DNA of 64,000 nt from Harmothoe impar (GCA_947462335.1 OX381713.1:22374381-22438380); one strand, 5' to 3'. Positions 47,115 through 57,759 are shown, counted from the stretch's first letter. Numbers and translations: made by a program. The notes: generated by a model not told the origin, from the sequence alone.

Positions 47115-49269
47115 GGCTTAATCACAGCTTTTGGTGCTCGGGGATGAGAAAATATTTTTCGGGGAATGGCCTAATAATGTATATCAGTTCAATTTACAAA
47201 ATCATGCAGAACTTTACAAAATGTCTGTACCTGTACGCTTCTGCCTCATACTTGCCGTCGTTACACACGTCAGCAGTTAGTCTGACCTTGACCCCTACAA
47301 TAAGGTCAAGGTTGTCCTGGATACACTGGGTGCAGAGGTCAGCGTCCACCTGATTAATGGAGTCACACTCTCCTCCTGCACCTAGACAAGGTCAAACCAA
47401 GGTCAGTTAAAGGGAGTCAAGGTCAAGGTCACTACAAAATCAGAACCAGAATGGGTTCATACAAAAGTCGCAAATACCTGTGAATTGTTCAGCCATATGA
47501 ATCCTATTTAGTCGAATCAATAGAGTTTTGATTAATAACTGCGATTCCACTGCGCACTTTTCTCAGCAAGTCGGAGCAATGTTCACAAAAGATAAACAAA
47601 CAATGTGAAGGGCAGCTCAATCTTCTGATATTGTTTGTATCAAATCTTTTACGCGATGTTTTGCGATAGTTTATGCTCGCCCACAAGGGGTCAAGATATA
47701 CTTCAAGACTCCAATTGCTTCTACAAGACGCTCATTTAGAAACCTGGCACTTGCATCAGGTTATAATACAACTGTTTTTCAGTGGTTGTAAACTATCAAA
47801 GTATTGAGTAAATCTATCCAATTGGTGTAAGCATCTATATCTATATTAATTTGAATTGATTAAAACTGCACATCAATGGTTAGCTGGCGGGGGGGGGGGG
47901 GTCATCAAAATTAGTGACATCTTTCTTAGGGGAGGGGGTTTATTGTTAATATGTGACAAAAAGTGACAAAGGGGTGAGGGGGGGGGGGGTGCTGAAAATC
48001 ACCCGAAAAAAGTGACGTAATTTGTAAATGTTCCCACACGCTCGACACAGCGAGACAGCCCTTTCAAAAATCGATGGACATGGAAAATTGGAGCAGAATG
48101 TATTAGAACCTTTCTTAAAATCGACAAGGTGACACAGTAAATAATGTGGGTACCCGTGTATAGTCACAGTACTGACTAAGGTAAGAATATCACTGTAGTA
48201 GAGGTCCAGATCTACTGATAACTACAATTACTATGTATTGACATCAGCACTTACCGAAGCCTGCACAGCTTGCGGCTGCCATGCCATGTGCCGCGATGTG
48301 TAGGAAAGCAAACAGTCTGGTCTTGGACTGGTCAGCGATGAACTTCCTCAGCCCACGAAATGTACCGGCTCCTGCCAATTCAGGGAGGAAAGGTGTATTC
48401 TAGAATAATGCTGATTAAAAGAGAATGATCCTATGGACCCTATGAAAAAAAGCTGTTTTCTTTTGAAAGACAAATGCTAGTGTGGCTGGGAGGTTCTGAT
48501 GTTCTATTGATATTTTCTAATAACTCTTTATTATATTGCCTTGATATAATACCAAATAGTAATGCAAAAAAAATCAAAAGTCACGATGCTAACTTTTATG
48601 GTATGGCCATCCAAACAAAGAAGCCGTAACAATGGGACTGCAGGGGAAAATACTACATTTTCACATTAGCTATGATTAGGAATCTCCTTCTACTGATTTG
48701 TGTACTAAACTTTGCAGGTGTGTAAAGGCAATCTTTGTTAACATCTTGGAGGAAAATATTGAGGGGTCACCATTGATATGAAAAACATATGTCTAATTCC
48801 TTAACTATAGGAACTTAGTTGATAAAAGATGATTAACATGAGTATAATTTTAACAATTTGCATGAATATATATTCGATGTTCTAAATTTTTGTGCGTATG
48901 AATCCCAAAGATATTGCTTAGTATTATGAAGATAATGATGAATACGATTTTAGGAGATTATTTAATAAAATAAAACCACGAGTACCAACCTGCGCTTCCA
49001 GCATCTACCACAGTTGTAGTTCCTCTGCCCAAACAGAACTTGTCTATGTTAACTCCCAGTGGTGTGCAGTGTTCATACGCGTGGATGTGCGCGTCAACCA
49101 GTCCAGGCGTCACCAGACATCCCTCCGCATTAAAGTAGTCCCCTGTTCCTCTTAAGGATTTTCCTACTTTAGCAATGACGCCATCTTTAATGGCAACGTC
49201 ACAGATCGCATTGATGCCATTGGCTGGGTCGATAACGTGACCATTTTGAATGATCAGGTCAGCTTCCAT
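43521..49269 (-). CDS. Amidohydrolase (EF_0837/Atu3266-type deacetylase or dihydroorotase-like), six exons, 419 aa
   Basis: Metal-dependent hydrolase of the amidohydrolase superfamily. Coding exons on the minus strand: 49269-48990, 48371-48255, 47381-47231, 45228-45143, 44594-44391, 43942-43521. All are GT-AG with consistent phases (1260 nt). It starts MEADLIIQNGHVIDPANG, the usual beta-sandwich start, then VTPGLVDAHIHAYEH with the HxH metal pair (about residues 60-70), GRGTTTVVDAGSAG, VGVKVRL (the bridging Lys position), MTHHTFSSIP, HTFHGFPS, FDLGHGQG and ITTDLHSG (the catalytic Asp). The C-terminal sandwich strand is VGRCADITIMRL. All expected metal ligands are present and no signal peptide is seen, so the enzyme is probably cytosolic. 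Bacterial relatives act on N-acyl amino acids or related amides. The substrate here is unknown. Confidence 0.9.
45695..47049. mobile_element. TIR element with internal CACCGTGCGTAGGT repeats
   Basis: Inverted termini TGGTCGATTCTCACGAAAAT (left, from about 45698) and its complement (right, ending at about 47045) match perfectly through CTGTGATCC, about 29 bp. Both are bordered by TA-rich DNA consistent with TA insertion. The 1.35-kb interior has eight copies of CATCACCGTGCGTAGGT, one with a single substitution, at 46104, 46283, 46450, 46468, 46638, 46657, 46676 and 46858, all in the same orientation. There is no ORF of length. The element sits in intron 3 of the amidohydrolase gene. Confidence 0.75.
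47046..47109. repeat. (TA)n microsatellite
   Basis: About 64 bp of pure TA adjoining the right end of the TIR element. Expansion probably began from its TA target site. Confidence 0.95.
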
Positions 49270-49279
49270 AGTTGTAGTG

Positions 49280-50390
49280 TCTGGAGATCAAAATTGTACA
49301 CCATGATTCACCATGCAGTTTTTATGTAATTGTGTACAGGTAAGGGAAAGGGGTACTCCAAGGAAAAGGCCACCTTTAAAATTGATGTCATAAGCTTTCC
49401 AGTGATATGTTACAGTAGAAGATATCATTTCTAGTTTTTGAAAAATGGCTTCATGAATATGTGCATTGCCCTATCCAAAATTCCAATTAGCTCTAAGTGG
49501 CATATTTTCCAAGATATCCCCATCTAATTGGCATAATCATGATAATTATAAATTTATGATATATTTTCATCCAATTTGATCTAGGAATGGTAATTTTATT
49601 CTGTTTTGACCATAGTAATACTCATGATTCTTTCTTTCAACGAACATCTTTATTTCTTCTATTTGGAATGAAAATCATGTTTCCATGGCAACATATATTA
49701 ACAAGGACACCCATTCGGGCTTTACAACGTTCTTTTTACATTGGAAATATAGAACCTGTTCATCGAAAATGGAATGGTTTGTATAATATATTAAATTCTA
49801 CAGAAAGAAATGATGTGGTGCAATGTTCAGCATAATTCTCCTATTTTAGGTCATGTTGGCTCCCCCTGGTGGCTTAAATTGGAACTAATCCTGCGGGGAG
49901 TATCCTTTCTGCTTGACTGCTCACATATTTTATTCTACCTACAATAGGATGGCCATTACAGGCTCCTTTGCTGTTATATTATGGTAGGTCAACTCGGAAC
50001 ATGAGAATAAGCATACAGAATGTTCTGGTATATTATATGATTATCATGCGCTACCAATTATGCAAAGCAACAGAAATCCTGCCCCCTCCTACTCAAAAAG
50101 AAACTTTGAACAGCATATCATAGTATACAATTACAGTATTGCACATGGTCTAAAAGACATGTATTTCATAAGGAATAAAGATAACGTTTTATGAGAGGGA
50201 ACTGACATTTAACGAGAGCGATTATAGTCTTTCAAAAATCATATTTATCTAGACCTTGACCCCTGTTGACAAAGGAAAAAAATGTTGATTTATAAGATAT
50301 AGATGATGATACCATCTAATACATGCTTCAATAAGATTCTTTTTTTGAGTTTATAAGTGTATTTATTTGATTGAATCATCTTCGAAAGAG
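49280..50390. other. Intergenic stretch upstream of the amidohydrolase gene
   Basis: No supported exon. The ORF at 49587-49835 has no recognised domain. The words CCATGGCAAC and CCCCCTGGTGGC recur in similar order near 57980-58170 on the other strand and may mark an old dispersed repeat. Confidence 0.35.
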
Positions 50391-50986
50391 TGAGTTGAGT
50401 TTGGTAATGTTTTTATTGGACAAAATTCCACAGTATTACACTATGTCTCTCAAATCAAGCCAATATTAGTACATCATGAATTTCATATATCACAGTAGTT
50501 CAGATACTGATCGCTTGCAGACACAGTACACAAGAAAAGACACAGACAGCAAACACATTGACGGGCAGCAAAGCAAGTAGAACATACAGACAATAGGTGA
50601 CCTGGTTTTTCCATGAGGGTAACATTTACATTCAACCGGGATTACGTGTCATGATAGCTCGACCACAGACACTCACAATACTCAATTCGGGAACAATAAG
50701 AAGTCCAAGACTTTCTGAGTCATTGACTCTAGTATCTGCTTCAGACACGCAGCAGCACTCATCAGCACTCATAATTTACCAGTGCACAAACTTGCACCTA
50801 CTATATAAACACAATCAGGTCATGGTCAGCTCATAATCATAAGCAATGTCCAGGCTAACAAGACATTATCTCGAGTTTGTAGACCTATACAGCATTTCAA
50901 ATAGCACCAATCAGTTCATTGACTATTCACAGAACATTTGATAATCATACAGATGTAAATACATCTTACTTATAGATAGGCCGTAA

Positions 50987-53884
50987 TTAAGGACCCTTCA
51001 CCTTGGCCATAAAGGCATTCAGCGTTGCCAGACTTTGGTCGGCCGGTAGCAATTTATCCCACAGTCCCACACCTCTATACAGAGGACTATCACGGTAGTG
51101 CTGACCTTTGGGCCTTTGTAACCGAATGAGCATTTTCACATTGCTCCTAAGCACCCTTATAGGAACCACCAGCACATCAGGGCGCCTACTGTATTTATAG
51201 ATCATACACAGCAGGTTAGCATTTCGTCTACTACCAAGACGCTTCATGGTGCAGGCCACATGAAGGTCATCAATAGATATGGCTCTAGGGTCACGAATGC
51301 CCATACAGCATCGAAGGCAATGATTTTGAAGGGTCTGAAGGTATCTTACTTCCAGTTCTGGACCACTATCAAGCACAAAGTCACAATATTCCATACACGG
51401 TAGGATCATTTGCTTGTATAACAAGAGTGATAGATCAAAGTCCATGTATTTCTTTAAACGCCGTAGATGGGTAAGTTTTGCCCGGCCCGAATTAGTTACC
51501 CGCTTACAATGGGGGGCAAAGGTGAGACCACCATCAATCAACACCCCCAGGTAATTGAAGTTATCAACAACCTTAAGTTTCTTCCCAGATAACGTTAGAT
51601 CATACGCTTTAAGGTTTCGGGCATCACCAGACGACTTACACCACAGTACATGAGTCTTGTCTGAATTGACAGTTAGTTTATAGTCAATACACCAGGCACT
51701 GATTCTATCAAGATCAGTCTGTAATAAAGACTGCACCATCAGTGGATCAACATTGGAGATGGCTATGGCAAGGTCGTCTGCATACATATAGTATGACGCA
51801 TGGTTCAGAGTTTCAACAATACTATTTATGTAGATATTGAAAAGAAGCGGTCCCAGCACTGAACCCTGTGGTACCCCACAGGTAATGGGTCTAGAAGAAG
51901 ATGTGACACCATTTACCATGGTCCGCTGAGACCGATCAGTGAGATAGCTTCGGAACCAGGAGACGCTCTCATTGCTGCAGCCAATCTTACAAAGTTCATT
52001 CAACAGGAGGAGGTGGTCGACGGTATCAAAAGCCTTCCTCAGATCGAGAAAGACTACCGCCGCCACCTCCCCCCTGTTAATACAATTGAACAAGTCCTGA
52101 ATCAGACCAAAGGCCGCATCACTTGTACATCTGCTCGGCATGAAACCAAACTGGTATTCACTAATTATGTTATGCGTAATCAAATAATGCATTAGCTGTT
52201 CATGGGCAGCCTTTTCTATTAATTTAGAATAGAGACTAAGCTGACTAACTGGCCTCCAGTTAGTCACCTTTGACAGATCGCCCCCTTTAGGGAGGGGTAT
52301 CACCAGAGCGTCTTTCAAAGTCGATGGGAAAACCCCTGTACTGAAGGACACATTTATAAGATGACGAGCTAGATCAGGCCGTGCCTTGAAGGCATCCTTC
52401 AACACACATGTCCTAATATTAGTCACACATGAGGATTTATTAACTTTAATCCTCGACGCCAGTTTATCAGAGTTAAGAACAGTTATTGGTTTGAAGGTGA
52501 AACAATCTCGGTTTATATCAACATCAGCAGACGACATTTGTGATACATTAGCCCTTACAGGGAATAAGGACGCCAAGCGGGCACCAATTTCGCTGTAGAA
52601 CTGGTTTACATGATCAGGTTGTAATTCATTTAATATTGGAACACCATTATCATCACATAGTTTCATCTCAGTCACTTTCATAGGACCACGCCAGACGGAA
52701 TTAACCTCCGCCCAGAAGCGCTTAGGGTCATCACCAAAGCGATTCAGTTTGTCCTTGATGTTGTTTTTGCAATTTTTGACCAGCAGTAGTCTTATTTGTT
52801 TATCTAGAGCATGTATGGTATCAATGTAGGTATTAACCAAGCCTCTACTGACATTACGCGATTTTCGAAGAAGACGCCTCTTTCTACTAATTAGACGTTC
52901 TACCTGCGGTGTGAAACCTTCAGGACCACGTACGGTGACCTTGAAAGTTTTAATCGGGTGTGTGATATCTAGATATTCAGTGAGAGCCTCTGAGATAGAG
53001 TCCACACAGCGTAGTGAAGTATTCATCTCAGCAATTCGCCAATTCATGTCTTTCACATACGATCGCGTTGCAGTAGAAGAATAGTTTTTATAAACTCTAC
53101 CGGTAACCATTTTACACACCTTAGACTTAACAACAGGTGCTTGTTTTTTTACCACATAACCTGGGACATGGTCTCCAAACATATCATTAATTAAGCCCAC
53201 TGCACTCACATGAACACAATTGGTGTAGCAATGATCAAGCGTAGAGCACCCATAGGTGTGATAATAGGTCGGTTTGATTGGCAAATATTTCAATTTAGCA
53301 CCTTTTAGAAACCGGTTCATACACCTGCCCTTCGTGCTGTTGCGATGCTTACTATCAACATTTAGGTCTCCAAGCACCCAAACCTCTCTATTTTTTAGTA
53401 GAGGGTTTTTTATTATTTTTTGGAGCTTCGCAAAACCACGAGAGACACTTGAGTGTTTGGGCGGTCTGTACACGGTTACTATAACTCTATATTTGTGGCC
53501 AGGATATTTCGTTTCAATGGTCAAACATTCGAGGTCACTATCCATTATACACAAGTCATGTAGTACATTTGTATGGGGAACATAAGCATCAGGAACATAA
53601 CAGGCCACACCGCCACTTTTACGCTTAGCATTAGGCCTGTCATTTCTGAAAATTCTCATACCGGGTAAGTCAACAGTCCAGTCTGGATCATAGTTGTCCA
53701 GCCAGGTTTCAGAAACACTTATGTGGTCAAGGTCCAACTTCAGTTTTCGTAATTTTGTCATCTTACTGCGAAGGCTCTGAGCATTGAAATTCAGGAGGCG
53801 TAGCCCCCTGTATTGACCAAGCTGGCTATAATCCAGATAAGACATCACCGGGATCAAGTCCCCAACCAAGTCTCGACAGTACAT
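50987..53884 (-). CDS. LINE endonuclease-reverse transcriptase
   Basis: 965-residue polyprotein that nicks target DNA and copies the element RNA into it. The N-terminal apurinic/apyrimidinic-type endonuclease (about 28-240) shows LLNFNAQSLRSK, SVSETWLDN, RNDR...GGVACYV and GDLNVD (about 160). The reverse transcriptase (about 500-770) has VVFLDLRKAFDTVDH, GVPQGSVLGPLLF (about 668) and YMYADDLAIAI (about 700). The C-terminal tail has LQTLQNHCLRCCMGIRDPR and DSPLYRGVGLWDKLL. A TAG stop lies directly before the ATG at 53884, so the start is well placed. The nearest upstream ORF ends 1.17 kb away, so initiation must be internal, by scanning, or from a spliced or separate transcript. Confidence 0.92.
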   Translation of the reverse strand: MYCRDLVGDLIPVMSYLDYSQLGQYRGLRLLNFNAQSLRSKMTKLRKLKLDLDHISVSETWLDNYDPDWTVDLPGMRIFRNDRPNAKRKSGGVACYVPDAYVPHTNVLHDLCIMDSDLECLTIETKYPGHKYRVIVTVYRPPKHSSVSRGFAKLQKIIKNPLLKNREVWVLGDLNVDSKHRNSTKGRCMNRFLKGAKLKYLPIKPTYYHTYGCSTLDHCYTNCVHVSAVGLINDMFGDHVPGYVVKKQAPVVKSKVCKMVTGRVYKNYSSTATRSYVKDMNWRIAEMNTSLRCVDSISEALTEYLDITHPIKTFKVTVRGPEGFTPQVERLISRKRRLLRKSRNVSRGLVNTYIDTIHALDKQIRLLLVKNCKNNIKDKLNRFGDDPKRFWAEVNSVWRGPMKVTEMKLCDDNGVPILNELQPDHVNQFYSEIGARLASLFPVRANVSQMSSADVDINRDCFTFKPITVLNSDKLASRIKVNKSSCVTNIRTCVLKDAFKARPDLARHLINVSFSTGVFPSTLKDALVIPLPKGGDLSKVTNWRPVSQLSLYSKLIEKAAHEQLMHYLITHNIISEYQFGFMPSRCTSDAAFGLIQDLFNCINRGEVAAVVFLDLRKAFDTVDHLLLLNELCKIGCSNESVSWFRSYLTDRSQRTMVNGVTSSSRPITCGVPQGSVLGPLLFNIYINSIVETLNHASYYMYADDLAIAISNVDPLMVQSLLQTDLDRISAWCIDYKLTVNSDKTHVLWCKSSGDARNLKAYDLTLSGKKLKVVDNFNYLGVLIDGGLTFAPHCKRVTNSGRAKLTHLRRLKKYMDFDLSLLLYKQMILPCMEYCDFVLDSGPELEVRYLQTLQNHCLRCCMGIRDPRAISIDDLHVACTMKRLGSRRNANLLCMIYKYSRRPDVLVVPIRVLRSNVKMLIRLQRPKGQHYRDSPLYRGVGLWDKLLPADQSLATLNAFMAKVKGP

Positions 53885-55055
53885 CTACTTTGCCCAACAT
53901 AAATTTGAAAAATAACATTATATTAGTGCATTTAGACATAAATTGCTTAGGCGCTGGGTTACAGGGCACTAAGTAAAGAGCGGCGGCACGATAATTCATA
54001 GTGTCACTCTAGGTGCAAGGGTATTATTACATCACGAAACTAGCACATTAGTACAACTCAAAGCTACTCCCTCACGATGAGATGAGCCTTGTTTAGATAC
54101 AAACAAATTAAAGAAAGGAAAAAGAAGAATAACAGAAATCAAAAAATCAACACTTAAATTAGATATGGTACACAATTGTCTTTTAGTTTACTACAACTTT
54201 ATGAGTCGGATACCCTGGGAGACATTTCAATGCTAGACATCATTAGTTTAGGACAATGTAGCAGGCCAGCTGGACCACACACAGCAACCATTGGATATAA
54301 ACTTTCTAGACATATTTGAACAACTATATTCACTTCAATCATTTTTGCAAAAAATTTGAACAGATCTCTTCAAACACAGAAAGAATGTATCTAGTTCAAG
54401 TTAACTCGACACAATAGCAATAACTATTCACCTTAATAACTAAAAAGATAATGCCATCAATGATAATGAAGCTGAAACTACCGGTAATGCAATATAATAT
54501 CAGCAATACTAGCAAAAAGTAGTAGCTTCAACACAATGACTGACATTGTCGTTACCACATCACGGCAATACAACACCAACAGGTAGTACACTCAGCACTA
54601 TAAATAAATTGTATTAATAGGACCAGCTAGGTAGTTTGCCAGCAGACGACATGATCACATCTCAGATACAAATATAGCATCACCTCACTATGTGTGCACA
54701 TATTCAAAAATTACCGGTATATCAACCACAGCTGATCATATATAATGTCATACAAGATTCATTAAATACAGCAGCATTTAATATTATATTATAGGAATAA
54801 GTGTGTATATGTATTTGTCGACTTAGTATACTGAGTATTTGGAACCTCATATTTTCATCATAAATATTGTTTGAAGCGGAAAAATAACATTAATGATAAT
54901 AACACCACATAATGCGGCAATTTACAGAACTATGTAGGCATAGGCGGGTAGGAAAAAAATTATTCACATATAAAGACCACTCCTGGTCATTGAAGAGACA
55001 TGATATGTGTACTGAACAGAAAAGACTAATATGACCGCAGCAAAAGTCAACAAGC
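53885..55055 (-). other. 1.17-kb spacer between the second and third LINE ORFs
   Basis: AT-rich and without ORFs of note on the sense strand. LINE inter-ORF gaps are usually short or overlapping, so this length is unusual. It could hold an internal ribosome entry or promoter function, or be a later insertion, though no terminal repeats or target duplications were seen. Confidence 0.6.
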
Positions 55056-55757
55056 CTAGAGCAGTCCAACACAGGCATCTATGCAGTCCGCCACACGTTG
55101 TAGGTCATCGTATATAGTTCTCACACCATCGTGGAGTCTATAGTATTTATGAACCCACCGATTATGATGATTCAAGCCTTGGAAGCACAGATCCACTCTC
55201 GGGGTAGGCATCCCTCGATCTTTATTGAAGGCCACGATAATCCTGTTCGTCGCGTCAAACATTGATTCACACAATTGTTGTTGCGGGTGACTGATCACTT
55301 CAAAAGCATAGTCGTCTGATGAATTTGCCATAGGCATGGAAACACAGTTTACAGTCGGTATCAGTATACTCACAGTACTGTTCAGGGCCTGTATCCTATT
55401 TACTAGGTTCATATACTCACACAGAAGCGTATCAACTGCATCAGATATATTGGTCGTCACTAGTGATAAACTGCGACCTATATTGGGACGACGTTTATCG
55501 TCAAATATAATATTTGCAATGTTGTTGACACCGGCAGACACCACAACAACGTCATATGCAGGAACAGCTCGAACATGCATTGACAGCAGATCAGCAATGT
55601 CAATCACCTTCGCATGAGGTACACACATCACAGTGTACGAGTCGCCGGACGTTACCTCTAGGAATTCACGTAAGTAGAACACTCTAGCATCACCGCAGAT
55701 CAACACACGACGGCCAACACCAACTGCATCCAACACAGGTTTAGCCATGTTTGTCAT
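55056..55757 (-). CDS. SGNH-hydrolase-like (esterase) ORF of the LINE
   Basis: 233 residues with an SGNH/GDSL-like outline: block I RVLICGDARVFYLREF (about 16-31), a hydrophobic strand YDVVVVSAGVNNIA matching the GxN block (about 69-82), and a late GLNHHNRWVHKYY segment where the catalytic Asp-His pair normally sits (about 195-210). Related esterase domains are known from CR1-type ORF1 proteins, where they are thought to act on lipid esters or membranes. The GDS nucleophile reads GDA, so this copy may be catalytically dead. The ATG at 55757 overlaps the end of ORF1 by 17 bases in the +1 frame. An internal ATG shares the segment ATGGCTAA with the ORF1 stop, which suits termination-reinitiation. 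Confidence 0.65.
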   Translation of the reverse strand: MTNMAKPVLDAVGVGRRVLICGDARVFYLREFLEVTSGDSYTVMCVPHAKVIDIADLLSMHVRAVPAYDVVVVSAGVNNIANIIFDDKRRPNIGRSLSLVTTNISDAVDTLLCEYMNLVNRIQALNSTVSILIPTVNCVSMPMANSSDDYAFEVISHPQQQLCESMFDATNRIIVAFNKDRGMPTPRVDLCFQGLNHHNRWVHKYYRLHDGVRTIYDDLQRVADCIDACVGLL

Positions 55758-57696
55758 AAATGTCCTCTATCGACGTTTCTGGAGTTGCAGCTGTCGATTC
55801 CTCGCATAAAGTTGAATCATCACCGCCATTTGCAATCTCGGCAAGCTTCTCGTCCAAGTTCTCGCGGATCTCGAGATCAGCACTGCCACTCTCCGTCCAC
55901 TTACTGCGTGTTACCCGGCCGTCAGACACGCTCTCCCCCGGATTCTTGGTTGGGATTGCCGCGCTACCCCGCACCGCTCCGAGTATATCTGCTTCTCTGA
56001 ACGAGTGACGCACCTCCATGAGTAGCCTGCCGAGCACATTCTCACCTTTGTAATCACACGTATTAAATAGTTTACTATCATATTTGGCCCTAGCTCCCCA
56101 GAAAGGGTCCATGGTAGACTCAACTAGGTCAAGGTCACGAGTGTCACTTAGGGCCTTCTTCTTGGCTGGGTTCTGAACATACTTCTTGTTCAGGCACATC
56201 CTCATGACTGGGACTCGCTCAGCTAACCATTCAGGTTTGTCGACCATTCCCTCTGTGGCTCTTTTTGCCTGGTAACCAGTTACTGAATCTAGGACGTCAT
56301 TGGCCCTTTTGTCATCATCATTGAAGATGCATCTTTCATATTGATACATCTGTTCGCTACTATGGAAACTATGCTGACCATGGACAATTAAACAAGGATA
56401 CAAGTTAGATAGGAAGCTCCTTGGGCCGTTAAATATTATGCCCGACGGTGTTTTCTTCATGTTTAAAGAACCACCCTTCGCTATATCTAGGGCCTGTGAC
56501 ACCTTGTCTTTGGTTGGAACAGCAGCCTTTTCTTTAGGGGCTGTTTTCCTTGGTCTTCCTCTCTTGGTAGTTTTAATTTCAGCCGGGGCAGGAATAGACT
56601 TCAATTGTGAGCCAGACACTCCCACCTTCTCCCGATTATATTTAGATTTCACACTGGGGGCACTGGATATACACTCTACATCCCAAGCACCGTCATCATT
56701 AGGGACGCAAAAAGCACCGTTTGTGTTACTTGAACTTCCAATTGGCGTAGAGGCTTTAAAGTTAATCTCCTTCCTGGTTCTTTCAAATTCAGAAATTTTA
56801 CTTTTAGGAAGCATTTTGCCAGGGGGCAGTTCAAAACTAGCATTCGATGGGTTTGGCATTTGTCTGGGGGAGGTACGCCAGTCAGGGTCATCATCACTCC
56901 TCGAGGCATATGTAGAGTTCTTATATGCAACCCTATCTCTCTGGGCAGTTCTTCCCCTGGGTTGGCAGTCCTCCTCATTCCTGCGTCGATCATGTACATT
57001 CTGTCTGGCGGCACCATATCTAGCATGTGCATCACCATGTGGGCCATGTGCACTTCCCCCACTACCATCATGGAAGCGCACTCGGGCACCACCCCTGAGA
57101 ATGTCACGACCCCTTTTATTGGTCTCATCACTTGAAAATTCAGCACGGTTTATATTACCGAATCTAAGCTCCATTGGCTTCCACTTATCTGGGATAGAGT
57201 TTATCTGGTACCCATCATACAGCTCACCATTGATAATGATATTGGTACCCTTGAGGTGCACTAAGCAATTCTCGTGTAGTCTACAATACCTAGCAATGCT
57301 TCTGATCATGCCTTTTACTCTGCGTGTAGACACATCCTCATCAGCATTTATGAATAAGTTCTTATACCGATCAGGATCACGTATCAAGTCACCTTTCAAT
57401 TTGAGGCATTCATCACGACGCCAACAGGTGGAGAAGCACACAAGTAGGGGTCTGGGCGCATCCTCTGCACCTCTTTGTCGATTGATTCTTTTAACCAGTT
57501 TGAGCTCCTGCGGATCAATCTCAAATGCAAGTTCATCAAAGAGTGTAAGTACCTCCTCATGTGGCCGTATGTCACTATTGGGACCAGCCTCATTCAGACC
57601 CTCAATAATAATATTGAAACGACGTGGAGAGAAGTACCTATCACTACCAGACTCATGCGTCTCACTATGCCCCCCCCGGTCCAACTGAGGCATCAT
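55741..57696 (-). CDS. LINE ORF1: RRM-like nucleic-acid-binding region fused to a NADAR domain
   Basis: 651 residues from the ATG at 57696; the frame is open up to a GTG at 57741. Residues about 20-170 resemble the L1-ORF1-type RRM plus C-terminal domain (RFNIIIEGLNEAG, LKLVKRINRQRG, PRPLLVCF, RRVKGMIRSIARYC), which coats element RNA. A long Arg/Gly/Ser/Lys-rich linker follows (about 175-400). Residues about 420-565 form a NADAR/YbiA-like domain: GPRSFLSNLYPC, FHSSEQMYQYERC (the Glu of the SxE motif), W and VMRMCLNKKYVQNP, LVESTMDPFWGAR and NVLGRLLMEVRHSF. NADAR proteins process NAD- or ADP-ribose-linked substrates, and some remove ADP-ribose from nucleic acid. The Ser/Glu-rich C terminus overlaps the next ORF. 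The role in the element is inferred only. Confidence 0.85.
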   Translation of the reverse strand: MMPQLDRGGHSETHESGSDRYFSPRRFNIIIEGLNEAGPNSDIRPHEEVLTLFDELAFEIDPQELKLVKRINRQRGAEDAPRPLLVCFSTCWRRDECLKLKGDLIRDPDRYKNLFINADEDVSTRRVKGMIRSIARYCRLHENCLVHLKGTNIIINGELYDGYQINSIPDKWKPMELRFGNINRAEFSSDETNKRGRDILRGGARVRFHDGSGGSAHGPHGDAHARYGAARQNVHDRRRNEEDCQPRGRTAQRDRVAYKNSTYASRSDDDPDWRTSPRQMPNPSNASFELPPGKMLPKSKISEFERTRKEINFKASTPIGSSSNTNGAFCVPNDDGAWDVECISSAPSVKSKYNREKVGVSGSQLKSIPAPAEIKTTKRGRPRKTAPKEKAAVPTKDKVSQALDIAKGGSLNMKKTPSGIIFNGPRSFLSNLYPCLIVHGQHSFHSSEQMYQYERCIFNDDDKRANDVLDSVTGYQAKRATEGMVDKPEWLAERVPVMRMCLNKKYVQNPAKKKALSDTRDLDLVESTMDPFWGARAKYDSKLFNTCDYKGENVLGRLLMEVRHSFREADILGAVRGSAAIPTKNPGESVSDGRVTRSKWTESGSADLEIRENLDEKLAEIANGGDDSTLCEESTAATPETSIEDIYDKHG

Positions 57697-57759
57697 GGCA
57701 TTCTTAGCAATGGCAGACTTGTTCTGAAGCACAAAGTACACTTACATGTCAAAGTACAT

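Larger units (their letters stand above)
50400..57750 (-). mobile_element. Three-ORF CR1/L2-like LINE carrying a NADAR domain
   Basis: Nearly full-length minus-strand non-LTR retrotransposon: ORF1 (RRM-like plus NADAR), an overlapping SGNH-like ORF, a 1.17-kb spacer, an endonuclease-reverse transcriptase ORF and a 3' region with CCAATAAAAAC near 50410-50420. All three frames are open, so the copy is young. Exact ends are uncertain. The 5' end lies just right of 57741 and the 3' end is placed by the polyadenylation-like word, which has the same context as at the 3' end of the LINE at 32.4 kb. Confidence 0.85.

Noticed and set aside
46913..47125. Tyr/Ile repeat ORF
   Set aside because: Translation of the TA microsatellite.
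56438..57688. 416-codon plus-strand ORF opposite LINE ORF1
   Set aside because: Antisense to a well-supported ORF with domain signatures; no domain of its own.
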